Shown here: in pieces, positions 12,433 through 24,735 of the stretch
How the letters are laid out: every line of letters starts with the position of its first letter
Position numbering within the stretch: the first letter of the stretch is position 1
Assembly (NCBI GenBank): GCA_030077755.1
Contig: JAQJZZ010000011.1
Location: 2,542,001 to 2,606,000 of the forward strand
Direction of reading: 5' to 3'
Origin: Filosporella fistucella
Taxonomy: Eukaryota > Ascomycota > Leotiomycetes > Helotiales
Length of the DNA stretch: 64,000 bases
Program-made: the position numbers and the translations under genes
Notes under the pieces: generated by a model
Databases searched by the model: none
Seen by the model: only the letters and a program-made list of their open reading frames with translations
What the model was told of the DNA's origin: nothing

Positions 12433-14706
12433 ATGGCAGACAATAGCCAGAAGCTGTATGAAGAAGGCATACTAGATGACGAGAAAACTTCCTCACCGAC
12501 TGACGATTCGACACTCAATCTTCCCTCGAAAGAATTCGCGCCTATTTACAACGGGCCATCGAAAGCTAATAGTCGCTCCAATTCGCATGCGCGTGGAGAC
12601 TCTGCATCTGCACGATCTCTTAGTCGAACAAGGTCGCATAATGGGTATGGATGTGATGATAATGAGGATAGTGAGCAGGATAATGTGGATGTAGAGGCTG
12701 GTGCGGGGCAGGAGAAAGACCAATTTGAGGTCCATTGGGAAGGGGGAGATGATGACCCTATGAATCCAAGGAGTATGACGTTGGCGAGGAAGTGGTTAGT
12801 GGTTATTATCGTCAGTGCGAGTTCACTGTGTGTGTGAGTATTGCATTTCATCGTGGTTGAGAATTTTGATGAAGGTGGGGGTAGTGAGCCGATGGCATAT
12901 TGAGAATAGATGAAGGGCAATAATACCGGACTCTTACTGATTTCTACAGGACTTGTACATCTTCTATATACACTTCCACATACGCGCAGATTGAAGAGGA
13001 ATTCGACTGCTCCAGGATTGTGGCGACATTGGGATTGTCATTATTTATCATGGGACTGGGTCTTGGACCTATGTTACTGGGACCCCTCTCGTCAGTAACA
13101 TTCTTGAAGTTGAAAGGCTGTCACTAACCAAAAGCAGAGAATTTTATGGCCGTCGTCCTATTTATCTCGTATCCTTCAGTTTCTTTCTGATATGGATCAT
13201 CCCATCTGCTGTTGCTCAAAATATTCAAACAATGCTGATAGCTCGATTCATTGATGGCCTGTCAGGAAGCGCGTTTCTTTCGGTAGCAGGAGGGACAGTC
13301 GGAGATATGTTCAATCGAGAGACTCTCCAGTTACCAATGTTGATATATACTGGATCGCCATTCATCGGACCTTCCATCGGACCACTCATTGGAGGCTTCA
13401 TAAATCAGTATACCACTTGGAGATGGACATTCTATGTCCTGCTCATTTGGTCAGGAGCTAATTTGGGTATGATTGCGCTTTTCGTACCAGAAACTTACCA
13501 TCCGGTCCTGCTCCGCAACAAAGCTCGAAAGCTTAGAAAGGAGACTGGAGATGAGAGATGGAAAGCTCCAATGGAGAAGACTAACAAGTCTATTCCCAAA
13601 ACAATTGGTCTTTCACTACTCCGTCCAGCACAGCTTTTGATCTTCGAGCCAATGTGTACCAATCTTTGTCTTTTCTCTGCCATTCTTCTAGGAATTCTTT
13701 ATTTATTTTTCGGAGCATTCCCTCTTGTCTTCCAAGGCAACCATGGCTTTACTCTCTCTCAAACTGGATTGTCGTTTTTGGGAATATTTGTTGGCATGAT
13801 TTTGGCCTCTTTGATGGACCCTATCTGGCATCGAAACTATGCGAGATTAATCAAACAGCGTGAAGAGGCTACAGGAGAGATTGGCGGTAGTGAACCTGAA
13901 TTTAGATTGCCGCCGGCCATTTTGGGAGCCGTATTGGTGCCTATTGGATTGTTTATGTTTGGGTTAGTCCCTCGCTCCTCCTCAGTGGCAATTACTGACC
14001 AATTTCAAGGTGGACATGCTACTCGAGAGTTCCATGGATTATACCTATTATTGGATCAAGTATTTTCGGCATGGGGTACGTTAAATTATATTCATTTATC
14101 TCCATTGGGGCTATTGATATGCGGGCTTCTCATGGCTTGATGCTCGAGCTCAAGTGGCTTTGCAAACACGAGCTGTACCTGCGTTGAATGCAGTCTTCGA
14201 TCTTCAAATGATTCAACTTACCTCGTCAAGTTTGACAATCTCCCACATTTTCTACTTGCGGCCGCATCTTCAGGAAACTCCTTGCAAGAAACTCAGCTTT
14301 CGCACATGACGCATATGCACGTGTCGTCACACCAATGTAAATCATGTGGCTAACCGGTTGGAACATGCAGAACGCTCCTAGTCTTCAGTGGCATCTTTAC
14401 CTTTCTGGTGGATGCATATCCACTCTATGCAGCCAGTTCTTTGGCGGCCAATAGCTTCGCTCGAAGCAGTTTCGGTGGTAAGTCAATGGGTTCATCGTAT
14501 CTCATCAGCGATGTCGAGTACCAGCTGAAACTGACAATCCAATAGCTGCATTTCCCCTATTCGGTGTACAAATGTATCACAAACTTGGTGATCAATGGGC
14601 GACTTCGCTTTTGGCTTTTCTGACAGTAGCTATGATGCCGTTCCCGTATATATTTTTCAAGTATGGAAAGAGGATAAGAGGAAAATCGAGGTTTGCGACA
14701 GCTTGA
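12433..14706 (+). CDS. MFS transporter, DHA1 (drug:H+ antiporter) type
   Basis: Plasma-membrane exporter of the major facilitator superfamily, predicted 566 residues. Exons are 12433-12833, 12950-13090, 13138-13962, 14010-14075, 14371-14477 and 14546-14706, all in phase. A 110-residue hydrophilic, Ser-rich N-terminus ends with WEGGDDDPMNPRSM, the usual lead-in of DHA1 fungal pumps. Then come the membrane segments, the loop EFYGRRPIYL after TM2, ARFIDGLSGSAFLSVAGGTVGDMF, and the late motif FTFLVDAYPLYAASSLAANSFARS. The fifth intron (14076-14370) is 295 nt, long for this locus. The substrate is unknown; relatives export toxic compounds or polyamines. Confidence 0.9.
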
Positions 14707-17442
14707 TCTATTATCCAATAAGATTTTGTATATATTTATAAATATAGATGATCTACTATTTCTACAATTCTTGTATATTTTTGGTACTATATACACGCAC
14801 ATTGCAGATTCCTCGCACGATTATCACTAGTGTTGGAGATTACGTTGTGATGCAAAGCGAGGGAAAAGGGGGGGCGGCAACAAGATGATGTCGAATGCTT
14901 CAGCACGTCGCTCAGGAAATCACAGCAACACAGTTTGAGATTGTGTTTCGGTGGCGCATCTTGTACTTGTTCCCAGGTCCATGATCCTAGGAGATGACAC
15001 GGCATGAGTGCAAGGCAGTCAGATGATGGAGTGTGCACTGGACATGTGTTGCTGAAACTGAGTAACGTGATTGTCTGCTCTTGTTGGGCAGACTTAGACT
15101 TTTACCAGGCTTTTGTTCTACGGTTTACCTAGGTATTTGAGCCATTTCTTACATACCTACCTAGGTATCTATTCATTCCTCCATCTTCCATACCAAACGC
15201 CCTCCAACTCACCATCGGGTGAACTCGCACGTCCAACTTCCCAACTCCTAAAGCACCCGATATCCTCCCCTCCTCTCCCCCTCCAACCGAGCTACCGAGC
15301 CTCTGCATCCTTCGCATTCTGCATCTCTCTCTCAAAACAATACTAACCACTCATTTTCCCCTCGCCTCTCTGCTGCATCGATGGTGGCGTATATGATTGC
15401 CAGCTGGTGGCTTACCTGGCTTACTAGTATACGGGACAGGGGCTTGAAGGTGTGATATACCTTACCTCCGTAAATGTGCTTCGTGTGCTTTCAATCCAAG
15501 GTTGTTCCAAGGTACAGGGTTGAAAGGAGGGAAAAAATAGCTGGATGAGGAGATGGAGCATGTGATCTGTGAGATGGGTTACGGGGTGTGATATTTGTGT
15601 TACCCTTTTTGAGGAGAAAGGAGGATTCATGGATCTAGGATCAGAGAGAGGATTGGGATGGGATCCGGGGGAATGGGTATCATATTCTGATCGTGTAGTA
15701 GACTTACTACGTATGATTATTAGGTTTCTACAATGACTAAATAAGAGAGTCTAAATTGAAATTCAACTTGAGTTCTATACTGTTTTAGGCCAAAATATCA
15801 TGTTATGATATGATAGATAGGGATCACGATCAAGAGGTATGGCTTTGCCATGGTATCGGGATAGGCAAGAGGAAGCGAGATGGGCACGTCCGCAGTCGGT
15901 GCCCTCTGGTCCCAGGAATGGGAAATAGAGCAGCACGACATTATTTTGCAAGCAAGCAATGCAGCAAAGTTCTTGATTAGAATCACTTAAATAACTAGCC
16001 AAGGTAACTATAAATTGTAACCTCCACAACGTGCTGCCACGCGTATCATAAACTTTTATAGTAGGCTTGTGCTACCCCTCTATCTGTTATTCCCAATGAT
16101 ACCTATCTATTGTTTCAATTGAGAGGATAGAGAGATAGAGAGGTAGACGGATTGTAAAGTAAAAGAGAAAATATCCATTCGTCCCGAGCCGTCGCCGCTT
16201 TGGAATTAATAGTAACAATATCAGTGGTGCCCTGTAAATGCGCGAATTCCGCGAAACGAGAGACACAGACAGGGAGGCAAAAAAAAAAGTTAAAGGGAAA
16301 AGCTGCCAGGCTAGCTAAGTAACGAGTAAGAAGCCCAGACGCTAACCCCGCCTCTCCACTCTTCAGCTCCCACTCCTAATCCCCAATTCCAATCCCTTGG
16401 TTGCCATTTCTCAGCGCCTCAACTTTCCTTCCTCCACCACCCAATTCTCGAATCTCTGAATCTGCGGCATACTCACGAAAGACACGAATCGATACGATTG
16501 TGCTGGAGGAAGAGAAGAGAGACTTGGGCATCAATGAGAGCTCCTGCGAAGGAGAAGGAGTAGTGCCGGTTACCCGCATCCCCCAGCGGAGCGTTGCACC
16601 GCATATACTTGCTCGCTCCGTCTTGCTGCCCGCCGTAAGGTAGAGAGGAGGAAAGAACGCTAGCGCGCCAGCTGTGTCTGCGAGAGACAGATAGACAGAC
16701 AGGGAGATAAGTCATAGGAAAGGCAGCTTGAAGCCGTGGCGTACGAGCACAGGACGACTGCTGGGACGGCGCGTGATCCCCGCTGTGTGCTGAGGCTGCT
16801 TCTGCTACTAGAGAGGCTCGTCGTATTGGTCGCCGATTCAGACGTGGCTCTGCCGTGTGAGGGTAATTTGCTGGGACTGAGCACTGCTTGAGGCTTCTGG
16901 AGGAGAGTCAGAGGGGGATTTATTGCGTGACGAGGAGAGGAGGAATAGTGTATGCGAACACTCGTGCTTGAGGCGGATAGACACGCGACGAAACGTGGAG
17001 GGGAATCAGAAAGCGTCGGGTACGTGCTTTGTTGGTGCTGGAAGACTGCTTCAAGGCGCATTGGAATCGCAGAGAGGTGTGTTGAGAAGGCATTCCAGGA
17101 ATAGACGGTAGCCTTCTGTGAGAGCTGTGGAGAGAGACTCTAAGCTGTTTTCAGCAGGTTCGATATTCGACGCTGAAGAAGCTGAGACCTAAAGAGGCAA
17201 CAAGGTCATTGTGCATTGTTGTGTATTTCTGGGCGATTCCCGGCTGCCACCAATCCGAGGCTCCCTGCTAGTTTCTGTACGACGAGCCTCCTTGCCGCAG
17301 GGCGTATTCCAGGGTTCTCCTAACGAGCGAGGCAAAAGTGACTAGGGTGTGTTATTGTATTGATTGAAGAGGTGTGGTTTCGCAGGCACGAGCTAGCCCT
17401 GGTCAAAGATAGTTTCCCAAGAGTGGGTTAATATAAGACAGC
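14707..17442. other. Long gene-free stretch, probable extended leader/promoter of the AcuK/ERT1-like gene
   Basis: 2.7 kb without a supported gene. The right half (about 16.2-17.44 kb) is rich in purine runs on the plus strand and has several short overlapping ORFs. That fits a long transcribed 5' leader with upstream ORFs, but transcription cannot be judged from sequence. Two perfect TACCTAGGTA palindromes lie at 15126-15135 and 15158-15167. Confidence 0.45.
15126..15167. repeat. Pair of TACCTAGGTA palindromes 32 bp apart
   Basis: Two identical 10-bp perfect palindromes occupy 15126-15135 and 15158-15167, same spacing face to face. They could be a dimeric binding site or leftover repeat sequence. 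No function can be assigned from sequence alone. Confidence 0.5.
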
Positions 17443-19758
17443 ATGTCGGGAGATACTGAGATAGATGATCCTGAGGTTTCGGATGGCGCCTCGGAGAATG
17501 AGTATAGTGATCATGAGCAAGAGGTTGTAGGAAGAGAGGAGGACGATAATACGGATATGGCCGAACAGAAGTTTAGACCGGATGTCGATGAGAATGGGAA
17601 GGTGGTGGGATCGACAGTAACGAAACCAAAACTCGACCCGAAAGATCCGTTACGACCTCGGAGGAAGAAGGCAAGAAGAGCTTGTTTTGCTTGTCAGAGA
17701 GCACATTTAACTTGTGGTATGTTTGCTTCTCTGGTCGACGGGAGGTATCTATGTTTGCTTTGTCGCTGATTATATCTAGGTGATGAACGTCCTTGTCAAC
17801 GTTGTATCAAGAGGGGTCTTGCCGATGCTTGTCAGGATGGAGTAAGGAAGAAGGCAAAGTATCTTCATGATGCTCCAGATGGAGCTTTAAGACCTGTTCT
17901 TGGTCCGAATTTCAACCAGGTCAATAATACGCGGAACAACACTAATAACGGACCGACTACTACCAGTACAACTACCTCAGATACCTCCCCTGTCATAGGA
18001 GGTTTCTTCTCACAAACTGATGCTTCGCCATCATATCCTATATTCACAAATCAGCAACAAATGCCTCCACCTCTTCAAGCGAGACTTTCGTATGGGAGTC
18101 AACAGCCGTCTCCGATGTCGCCTACTTTTCAGAATCAAGTCAATCGGCAATCTTCATTATCAGGACTATCAGTATCTCAAGTGCCAAATGATGTTCAAAA
18201 TTCCTTCGGAGGAGCATTATTCGATCCGAGTAACCCGGCTTTGTTCAACTTCGACCTGGAAGGTTTGAATTTCGGTAACCATTATGGAGCTTTGGAGTTT
18301 GGTATGCTTGGACATATGTCTTCTGGAGCAGCAGAAACACCGTCTAAGGACTCGATCTCATCGCAAGGTATGGGAGATGTGGCTTTTAACAATGGAGGCG
18401 TCTTCAACAACTTGAACCAATATGGACAGATGTATTCTCAGGATATGTTGCCTGAGTTTATGGCAAATCAAAATTCGGTATTTCCTGTCCATCACGGCTT
18501 ACCACACGCATATGCTATCGCGACAGGTCCAACGAGCCATCACAGTCCAAGCACAGATGCGAGTCCTGGAGCAAGTGGAATGGGGTTTGATAGTTCACCT
18601 ACTGCGACCAACTACACACCAACAGCAACACCACATCCTTCGTCCGCCGCTCAACGACCTGCGAAACGACAAGACAAGAAATCCGCATCTGGGAAATTTG
18701 GACCGTCTTCTGCGCTTGGGAAGAGAACAAGAGACCCGTCAGCTATTTATGATACTGTTCACGAACCTTATTCGTACACTGCTGGTTTCCATAGTCTGAC
18801 TGCTTTCCTGCAACGTCGGTTCTCAGCAAATAAGACTCTTCGAATTGCAAAGTCTCTTGCTTCGATTCGGCCTTCTTTCATTTCATGTACGAAGACTTTG
18901 AATAGGCAGGATCTAATTTTCATGGAGAAGTGTTTTCAGAGGACTCTTTTCGAATACGAGGATTTCATGTTGAATTGTTGCACGCCAACTTTGGTGTGTA
19001 GGAGAACTGGAGAAGTTGCGGCTGTGAATAAAGAGTTTACCCTACTTACTGGGTGGAAGAAAGATGTTTTGCTAGGCAAAGAACCGAATCTGAATATCAA
19101 TACTGGGAAAAGTGGAGCAGATAGTTCAGGACCGGCCAGTCTAGGGAATACCGGCCGCGCGGGTCTGGCGACTCCACGCATGCGAGCACTTACCATGGCG
19201 GAGCAACATAAAGAAGGTCGACCTCAACCTGTCTTCCTAGCTGAACTACTTGATGACGATAGCGTGATTGAATTCTACGAAGACTTTGCACGTCTAGCAT
19301 TTGGCGATAGTAGAGGCAGTGTAATGACAAAATGCAAATTGCTGAAGTATCAAACAAAAGACGGGGGCGAATTATCGCCCGAGCAGAAACAAGAGCAAGA
19401 ACTCAAGAATAAGAGGAGGGAGGCAAATGGTGGGATAGGAGGTATGGGGAATAGAGTTAGAGAGATTGATGGAGAACATGGTATTGGGAGATTAGAAAGG
19501 GATGGGAAGATGGATTGTAGTTATTGCTGGACGGTGAAGAGGGATGTGTTTGATATACCGATGTTGATCGTTATGAATGTGAGTTTTCCCCCTTCTCCAC
19601 CCCCTCAGAAACTTACCCCAAACCCCAAAACCCCTCCTGTTCATGCATCTCCTCCTCTCCCCTCCCTACTCCACACTGCATACATACATCAAACATACAT
19701 ACATACCCCCCTCACCAAACCAAAGTTAATCAAGCACCAGTTCCTCCCCTGCATCTGA
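17443..19758 (+). CDS. acuK: Transcription activator of gluconeogenesis, AcuK/ERT1 family (Zn2Cys6 + PAS)
   Basis: Nuclear regulator; AcuK of Aspergillus and ERT1 of yeast switch on gluconeogenic genes on non-fermentable carbon. Predicted 696 residues from exons 17443-17716, 17780-19578 and 19741-19758, in phase. After an acidic N-terminus comes the basic run [10 protein letters not shown] and the zinc cluster [21 protein letters not shown] (residues about 82-110), split by intron 1, then the family tail [16 protein letters not shown] Gln/Asn/Ser-rich middle follows, then a PAS-like region from about residue 478 ([28 protein letters not shown]). The last exon is only six codons, giving the family C-terminus FLPCI. 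The final intron (19579-19740) is 162 nt, a multiple of three, with no in-frame stop, so its retention would insert 54 residues. Confidence 0.93.
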
Positions 19759-21370
19759 AAGCTCCTACACTGCTCTTCCTGACTCGCCATGCATACACAT
19801 ACGCATTCTTCCCCATCCTTGGCTTCTTGGCTCTTGGCTGCATTTTCGGCATCGGATTATATATAGGTTTCCTCATGGGACGGCGCTCTGGATTTTGATT
19901 TTGATTGTTTTTCCCCAATGAAGGGGGTTGGGATGGGTATATGCATGGATTGGATTGGTTGGATTGGGTTGGGTTGGGTTATGGCTTGCTGTTGATAGGT
20001 GCTTGGTTTCTGCTTTTCTGTTTATCTTTCTATCCATCTGTCTATTTATCTATCTGTCTGGTGGTCTATCGACTATCATGATTAACCTCATATCATGATT
20101 AATTGATAGATCCAGATTCAGATGAGATGTGCAGAGCGATTCAAAAAAGCAGGAACTAGCTACCAGCACTAGCGGTAAAGCGGCGTTTGGGTATTCCCTT
20201 TTGCATATTTATCTCTTTTATTTCTTAGGTGGGTGAAGAGCAGATGAATAAGAGGAAGGATAGATGAAAAAGAGGGAGATTGTGAATATACCTACTTGGG
20301 TTTTAAGTTTCGGTGTGGATATTTGATGTTTTAGTCACTTAGGTAGTCTAATTGGTGGCTGTTTATATATGAATTACAGTTTGAGATTATATTTACTTCT
20401 GTCTATAAGGATCTAGATGGTGTCCATATAGGTATAGATGTGAAGTAGGGTATGTTATTCCTAGGGAGGGAAGGGGGGGGAACTGAGTGCTTAGAATATA
20501 GGTATAAGGAAGGAGTGAGAGTATGGAAATAGTTCACCCTTACATTTTTGATATCTTCTAGTATCAAGCCGCAAACCTGTATATTCTCCACCCCTGAATA
20601 TGTTCTCGAGCCATTCAAGAAATCTCTAAACTTAACCACAAACTCGAAAATGTGGAAGTAATTCACACAAGGCTGAGCGCTACCTTCTACTTGGGGAAGG
20701 CAGGTAAGGCTGAGAAATCAAGTTACACTACCTATCAGCCGGCATCGGCGGATAACCCCACTTTGAGAAATGGTAGCCTTGCCCGCCCCCACCTTTTGTA
20801 TTGAGTTGACTTGATGACGGGAGGCAGCCATCTCCATCGCATTCAAACACTACAAGCTAGAGCTATCGGAAGCTCTTCCGATAATAATTACGTCCATATC
20901 TAAACTCTGATTAGGATTCATATCGAGCGGTAGAAAGAGATCGGGAAGGAACCGATATTGCATTCAATACGTCCAGGGATCTATTCTTTGGAAACAGACG
21001 AGACGGAAGACCAAGGAAGAAAAGGAAAGGAGATATAGTGGATAAAGTGAGCGAGTGGGAGATATTGAATTCAGAGAGAAGAGCAGGATCGAGGCAGAGT
21101 CTAGGGATTGAGAGAGAGGTCGATAGGGAAAACGAACTAGAGAAGAGATACAGAAAGGAAGAACAAAAGGGAAAGGGAAAGAAGCGGAAGGGTATTGAGG
21201 TCAGGAATAGGTTTTGGGAAGATATCTACCTAGTCCTTCAGGGTCACCATTCAGCTCTAGTTCTGGTTTTGTCGATATCGAAGCGATTACCTCCTCGATA
21301 TACAACTACCTACCTACCTCTCGATATACATTTTCTCCTCGAGTACATAACCTCTTCTCGGATTTCGAAG
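19759..21370. other. Intergenic between AcuK-like gene and riboflavin kinase
   Basis: About 1.6 kb. It holds simple repeats near the left end and a long purine-rich stretch (about 21000-21230) ahead of the FMN1 start. The long ORF from 21038 simply reads into the FMN1 first exon; I start the protein at the downstream ATG where similarity to the family would begin. Confidence 0.45.
19947..20060. repeat. Simple-sequence tracts (GGATT/GGGTT and TCTA/TCTG)
   Basis: Pentamer tract of GGATT/GGTT/GGGTT units at 19947-19980, and a TCTA/TCTG tetranucleotide tract at about 20021-20060. Just after, ATCATGATTAA occurs twice (about 20075 and 20093). These look like ordinary microsatellite sequence. Confidence 0.7.
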
Positions 21371-22544
21371 ATGTCCTCCTCTAATCCCACCACAGAGGAG
21401 GTAAAGACAGAAGGAAAAAATGATGGCAGATCAGATAGACCGCTCATTATTGGGGAGGAGGAGGGTCCAGAAAGTCCGTTTCCGTTGAGGATGGGTGGGA
21501 AGGTTGTTAGTGGGTTTGGGAGGGGGAGTAAGGAGGTTTGTGGATTTTCACTTTTTCATCTTGGGGGTGAGGCTTTGGGCTTTGAGGCCGGAGTGTGAGG
21601 ATAGATGAAGGGGAAGAGGGGAGAGGAGAATTGATTAGGAAGGAGCGCGTATGTTGTGAGAACAGGTGTGGAGGGATGGGAGAGGGAGGCTAGAGGGTGT
21701 CAGGAAGAGACGGCGAAGGCATCATTTTTTCTAATTTCATTTTCGCAAACAGACAATGAGGAAAGGAGATGAAGAGCTAACGTTGATAATAGCTAGGTAT
21801 CCCAACCGCAAATATCCCAGTAACCGATATCCCCTGGATATCGACCTCTGAATCGGGAGTGTATTTTGGATGGGCGGGTATAAAATTACCAGAGGGTCAT
21901 CCTCAACTCTCTGCTTCAGATGAAGATTCAAAATTACCATCTACCACCGTACGTTCTGTCCCTCTTCTCACAGCTATCTCAACGTATCCCACCCCAAAAA
22001 ATCAATCAATACTAACAGCCTCAGTTTACATCCTCCCACCTCTCCCCTTCTCCCTCCATATCTCCACCATCCGAAGCTCTCTCAGCCGGCTGGCGCTTAT
22101 ACCCAATGTGCATGTCCATCGGCTTCAACCCGTTCTACAAAAACACGGTTCGATCCGCTGAAGTACATATCATGCATCATTTCTCTCAAGACTTTTACGG
22201 AAGCGAGATGAGAATTGCATTGTTGGGATTTATTAGGAAGGAATTGGATTATGTGAGTTTGGAGGCGTTGGTCGAGGATATCAGGAAGGATATTGAGGTT
22301 AGTGGACGGAGTTTAGGGAGGGAGGCATGGAGGGGCGAGAAGTGAGTTTACATTTTTCTTGTGTTTTCCTCCTCTGGTTTGGGGTGTGGAGCTTGATGGA
22401 GGTTTGAGAATGAGATTCATGTTTGATGTATTTTACTGACTGTTTTTGTATAGAGCAGGAGTTGATGCCTGGCTTTGGGGAGTGGGAAATGAGTGGATGG
22501 GTAGTGCAGGGTGGGAGAAAACCACGTTGAAGAAGGATGATTGA
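21371..22544 (+). CDS. FMN1: Riboflavin kinase
   Basis: Phosphorylates riboflavin with ATP to FMN, the first step from vitamin B2 to flavin cofactors. Predicted 242 residues from exons 21371-21535, 21793-21948, 22025-22341 and 22454-22544, in phase. Family blocks in order are the N-terminal [13 protein letters not shown] joined to [10 protein letters not shown] (the ATP/Mg loop with the PTAN motif), then [30 protein letters not shown] and [21 protein letters not shown], which includes the catalytic Glu of the SAEVHI block. Intron 1 (257 nt, donor GTTTGT) is long. A low-complexity Ser/Pro stretch ([18 protein letters not shown]) opens exon 3 where relatives have a variable loop. The last exon adds a Trp-rich tail that is less certain. 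Confidence 0.9.
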
Positions 22545-23886
22545 GGATTTATTGGAGTCACGTTTTGTGAGCGCGAGAAAATAAGACAGATATAGATCGT
22601 GATGAATAGAGCGCTGGTTTCTCCTCTCGTCTTATCGTTGTTCTGGTTGCGAGGGATCAACCGCATATCGTCAGGCCATAAAGTGAGCATGTTGAAGACG
22701 GGCGTCAGGTATATCGGGTTCTTTTATCTTCAAAACAATTTCTCTGTAAAGGGACAATATCTCTTTCAATCTTTGAATTGATTCCCTCGTCAATTAAACA
22801 TACATGCCTCCTGCTGCAATTTAAAAGTTATTCAAACTCACCACTCACCACTCGGTGAACACTGAAGTTCCCCCTATCATCCATCCTCCCTATCATAACA
22901 CAACATAATCAAGATTCACGGCTTGATGCATATGACAGATTCGCAATGACTCGATAGAGACGCAGGGGTAAAAAAGTCGTGTTTCGATGTGTTGTTTGTT
23001 GTTCTTCTCAAGGATAGAGGGAGGTGGGGAAAAGGAGGTGGTTGGGTGGTAAGCGAGCTTAGATTTGAGTATTGGGATGGGGAATGGCTCTAAAATTGCA
23101 GGATAATGGATAGCAGAATATTTATTTCATGGTAAAGAGTGAGGAAGCTTTACGTTCTAACTGTTTATTTCATATCGTAAAAACCCTCCCAAAGATATCA
23201 CCATCCAAATTCCCTATCCCCAAAATCCACGCCCCACCCAAGAAAATCCAGGTACCCGCCTAGCTTACCACTCCACTGAGTCCACCACTCCCAGCGTCTC
23301 CGGGACCAGAAATCCGCCCCACTTCACCAGCCTCTCAGTGTCTGAAATCCTCCACCAGCCCAGCCTTCTACCAACCACCTATTTGCAAGCTGCAGCAGTA
23401 CAAAGATGTGTTCGCGACTCGAGAAAGGCTTTGGTTTTCTTTGGTATATAAATTTTTTGCTGTACCCTTGATAAGATCCAGCTGTGAAATAACACGAATT
23501 ACGAATCACGATTACGATTGAGAAGAGGAGAAAGGATATACAGTCAGCCTTGTGGTGCAAGAGAAAGAGAAAAAGAACAGATCAAGATAAAGGTATGTTT
23601 ATGGAAATAGGAGAGGATGAGGATTTAAGAGAGAGTACTGATTTTAAGAATAGATCTATCGGAATTGGATTATCTGCGAAGAAGGAATTGTCTGAAGAGG
23701 GATTTCGCATACCTTATCTTCTTGTTGCCATCGTTCGCGAATTCCTCCACCGCTTCAATCATCAATCATCAAATCCTCTCACCTCCCACCAACCAACCAC
23801 CCAAACAACACAAATATCAACCTCAATCTCACCTCCCTCAAACTTCATACCCTCCACAACCACCAAAAGATATATAAACCGCAAAA
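22545..23886. other. Intergenic between FMN1 and the microprotein gene
   Basis: About 1.3 kb, with no domain-bearing ORF. The right end (23745-23880) is a CT/CA-rich leader typical of fungal 5' UTRs just before a start codon. A 147-codon ORF at 23550-23993 overlaps this leader out of frame with the microprotein and looks like low-complexity read-through. Confidence 0.45.
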
Positions 23887-24051
23887 ATGGCCAAACAAAA
23901 CGACGTAATAGCAATTATAATCATCATCCTCTTCTTCGTGCTCGCCCTCATCGCTTTCGGTATCTATCGTCTGGTATCTGTAGCCAGAGGTAGCGTGTCG
24001 AGTAGTAGTAGTGGATCAAGTAGTGGGACGAGGAGTTTAGCTGATGATTAA
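23887..24051 (+). CDS. 54-residue single-pass membrane microprotein
   Basis: A short intronless ORF: MAKQNDVIAIIIIILFFVLALIAFGIYRL, then a Ser/Gly-rich tail (SVSSSSSGSSSGTRSLADD) and stop TAA. Residues about 7-27 form one strong hydrophobic helix; a short polar N-terminus precedes it and an Arg-containing, Ser-rich tail follows. It is too short for signal-peptide processing to be obvious and is best read as a tail or single-pass anchor. The start context GCAAAAATGG is good, with purine at -3 and G at +4, and it sits at the end of a CT-rich leader. I do not recognise the family. The absence of other genes across 22.5-24.7 kb supports a real transcript here. Confidence 0.6.
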   Translation: MAKQNDVIAIIIIILFFVLALIAFGIYRLVSVARGSVSSSSSGSSSGTRSLADD

Positions 24052-24735
24052 TTGGAGGGAAAATGGGGAGGGGTGTTTGATGAGGGATATTTGAAGAGAG
24101 GGATTTGAAGATGGTGGATGAAGAGGAGGGAGGGGTTAAGGAAAGGCAAAAGGGATGATGAGATAATTATAAGGAGAGGAGGGAAAAGAGGAATTGTACA
24201 TATTGCATAGCATGGAGTTTAGGATGGGATTGGGATGGGTTTTCAGATTCGATATTTAGGGTTGGTTTAAACATAGGGATGGTTGATGATAGATGATATA
24301 TATACCTATGCCGATATCTGGCTGATATAGATATGGAATGCTTATATGACATATACTTTCCACATACACAATTACTTTTATGCTCACATAGAAGACACTC
24401 GAATAAAAAGTCAAACAGGCATCTAAAAACAGACTCAATGCAATATCATTCGCACCACACAAAAGCACGAAAAGAAATACCTTTGTACAGTACAGTAAAA
24501 GTAGCCGCAGTAACCAGTATGATATCAATCCGAGTGTGCATTGCAAAAACGACCCCAGATGACGCCAATCCTGACCCATGCTACCTATCCATCCATCCGT
24601 CCATCCCACCTAACAAAAGAAAGAATCCAGTCGAGTCGAGCCAAGCAGAGATATCATACGTATGATGCATTCCTATCCAAGCTTAAGGCATAATATGCTA
24701 TAAGCTATGCTTGTCCTCTCTTCATGCGTAAACAT
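24052..24735. other. Convergent intergenic (3' flanks of microprotein and CDK1)
   Basis: 684 bases between two converging genes. It is AT-rich in the middle (ATATATACC near 24297-24305), and no coding signal was seen. It probably contains both 3' UTRs. Confidence 0.4.

Noticed and set aside
23550..23993. 147-codon ORF across the microprotein leader
   Set aside because: The product is low-complexity Thr/Pro/Ser and basic residues from a CT-rich leader; the microprotein frame is better supported.
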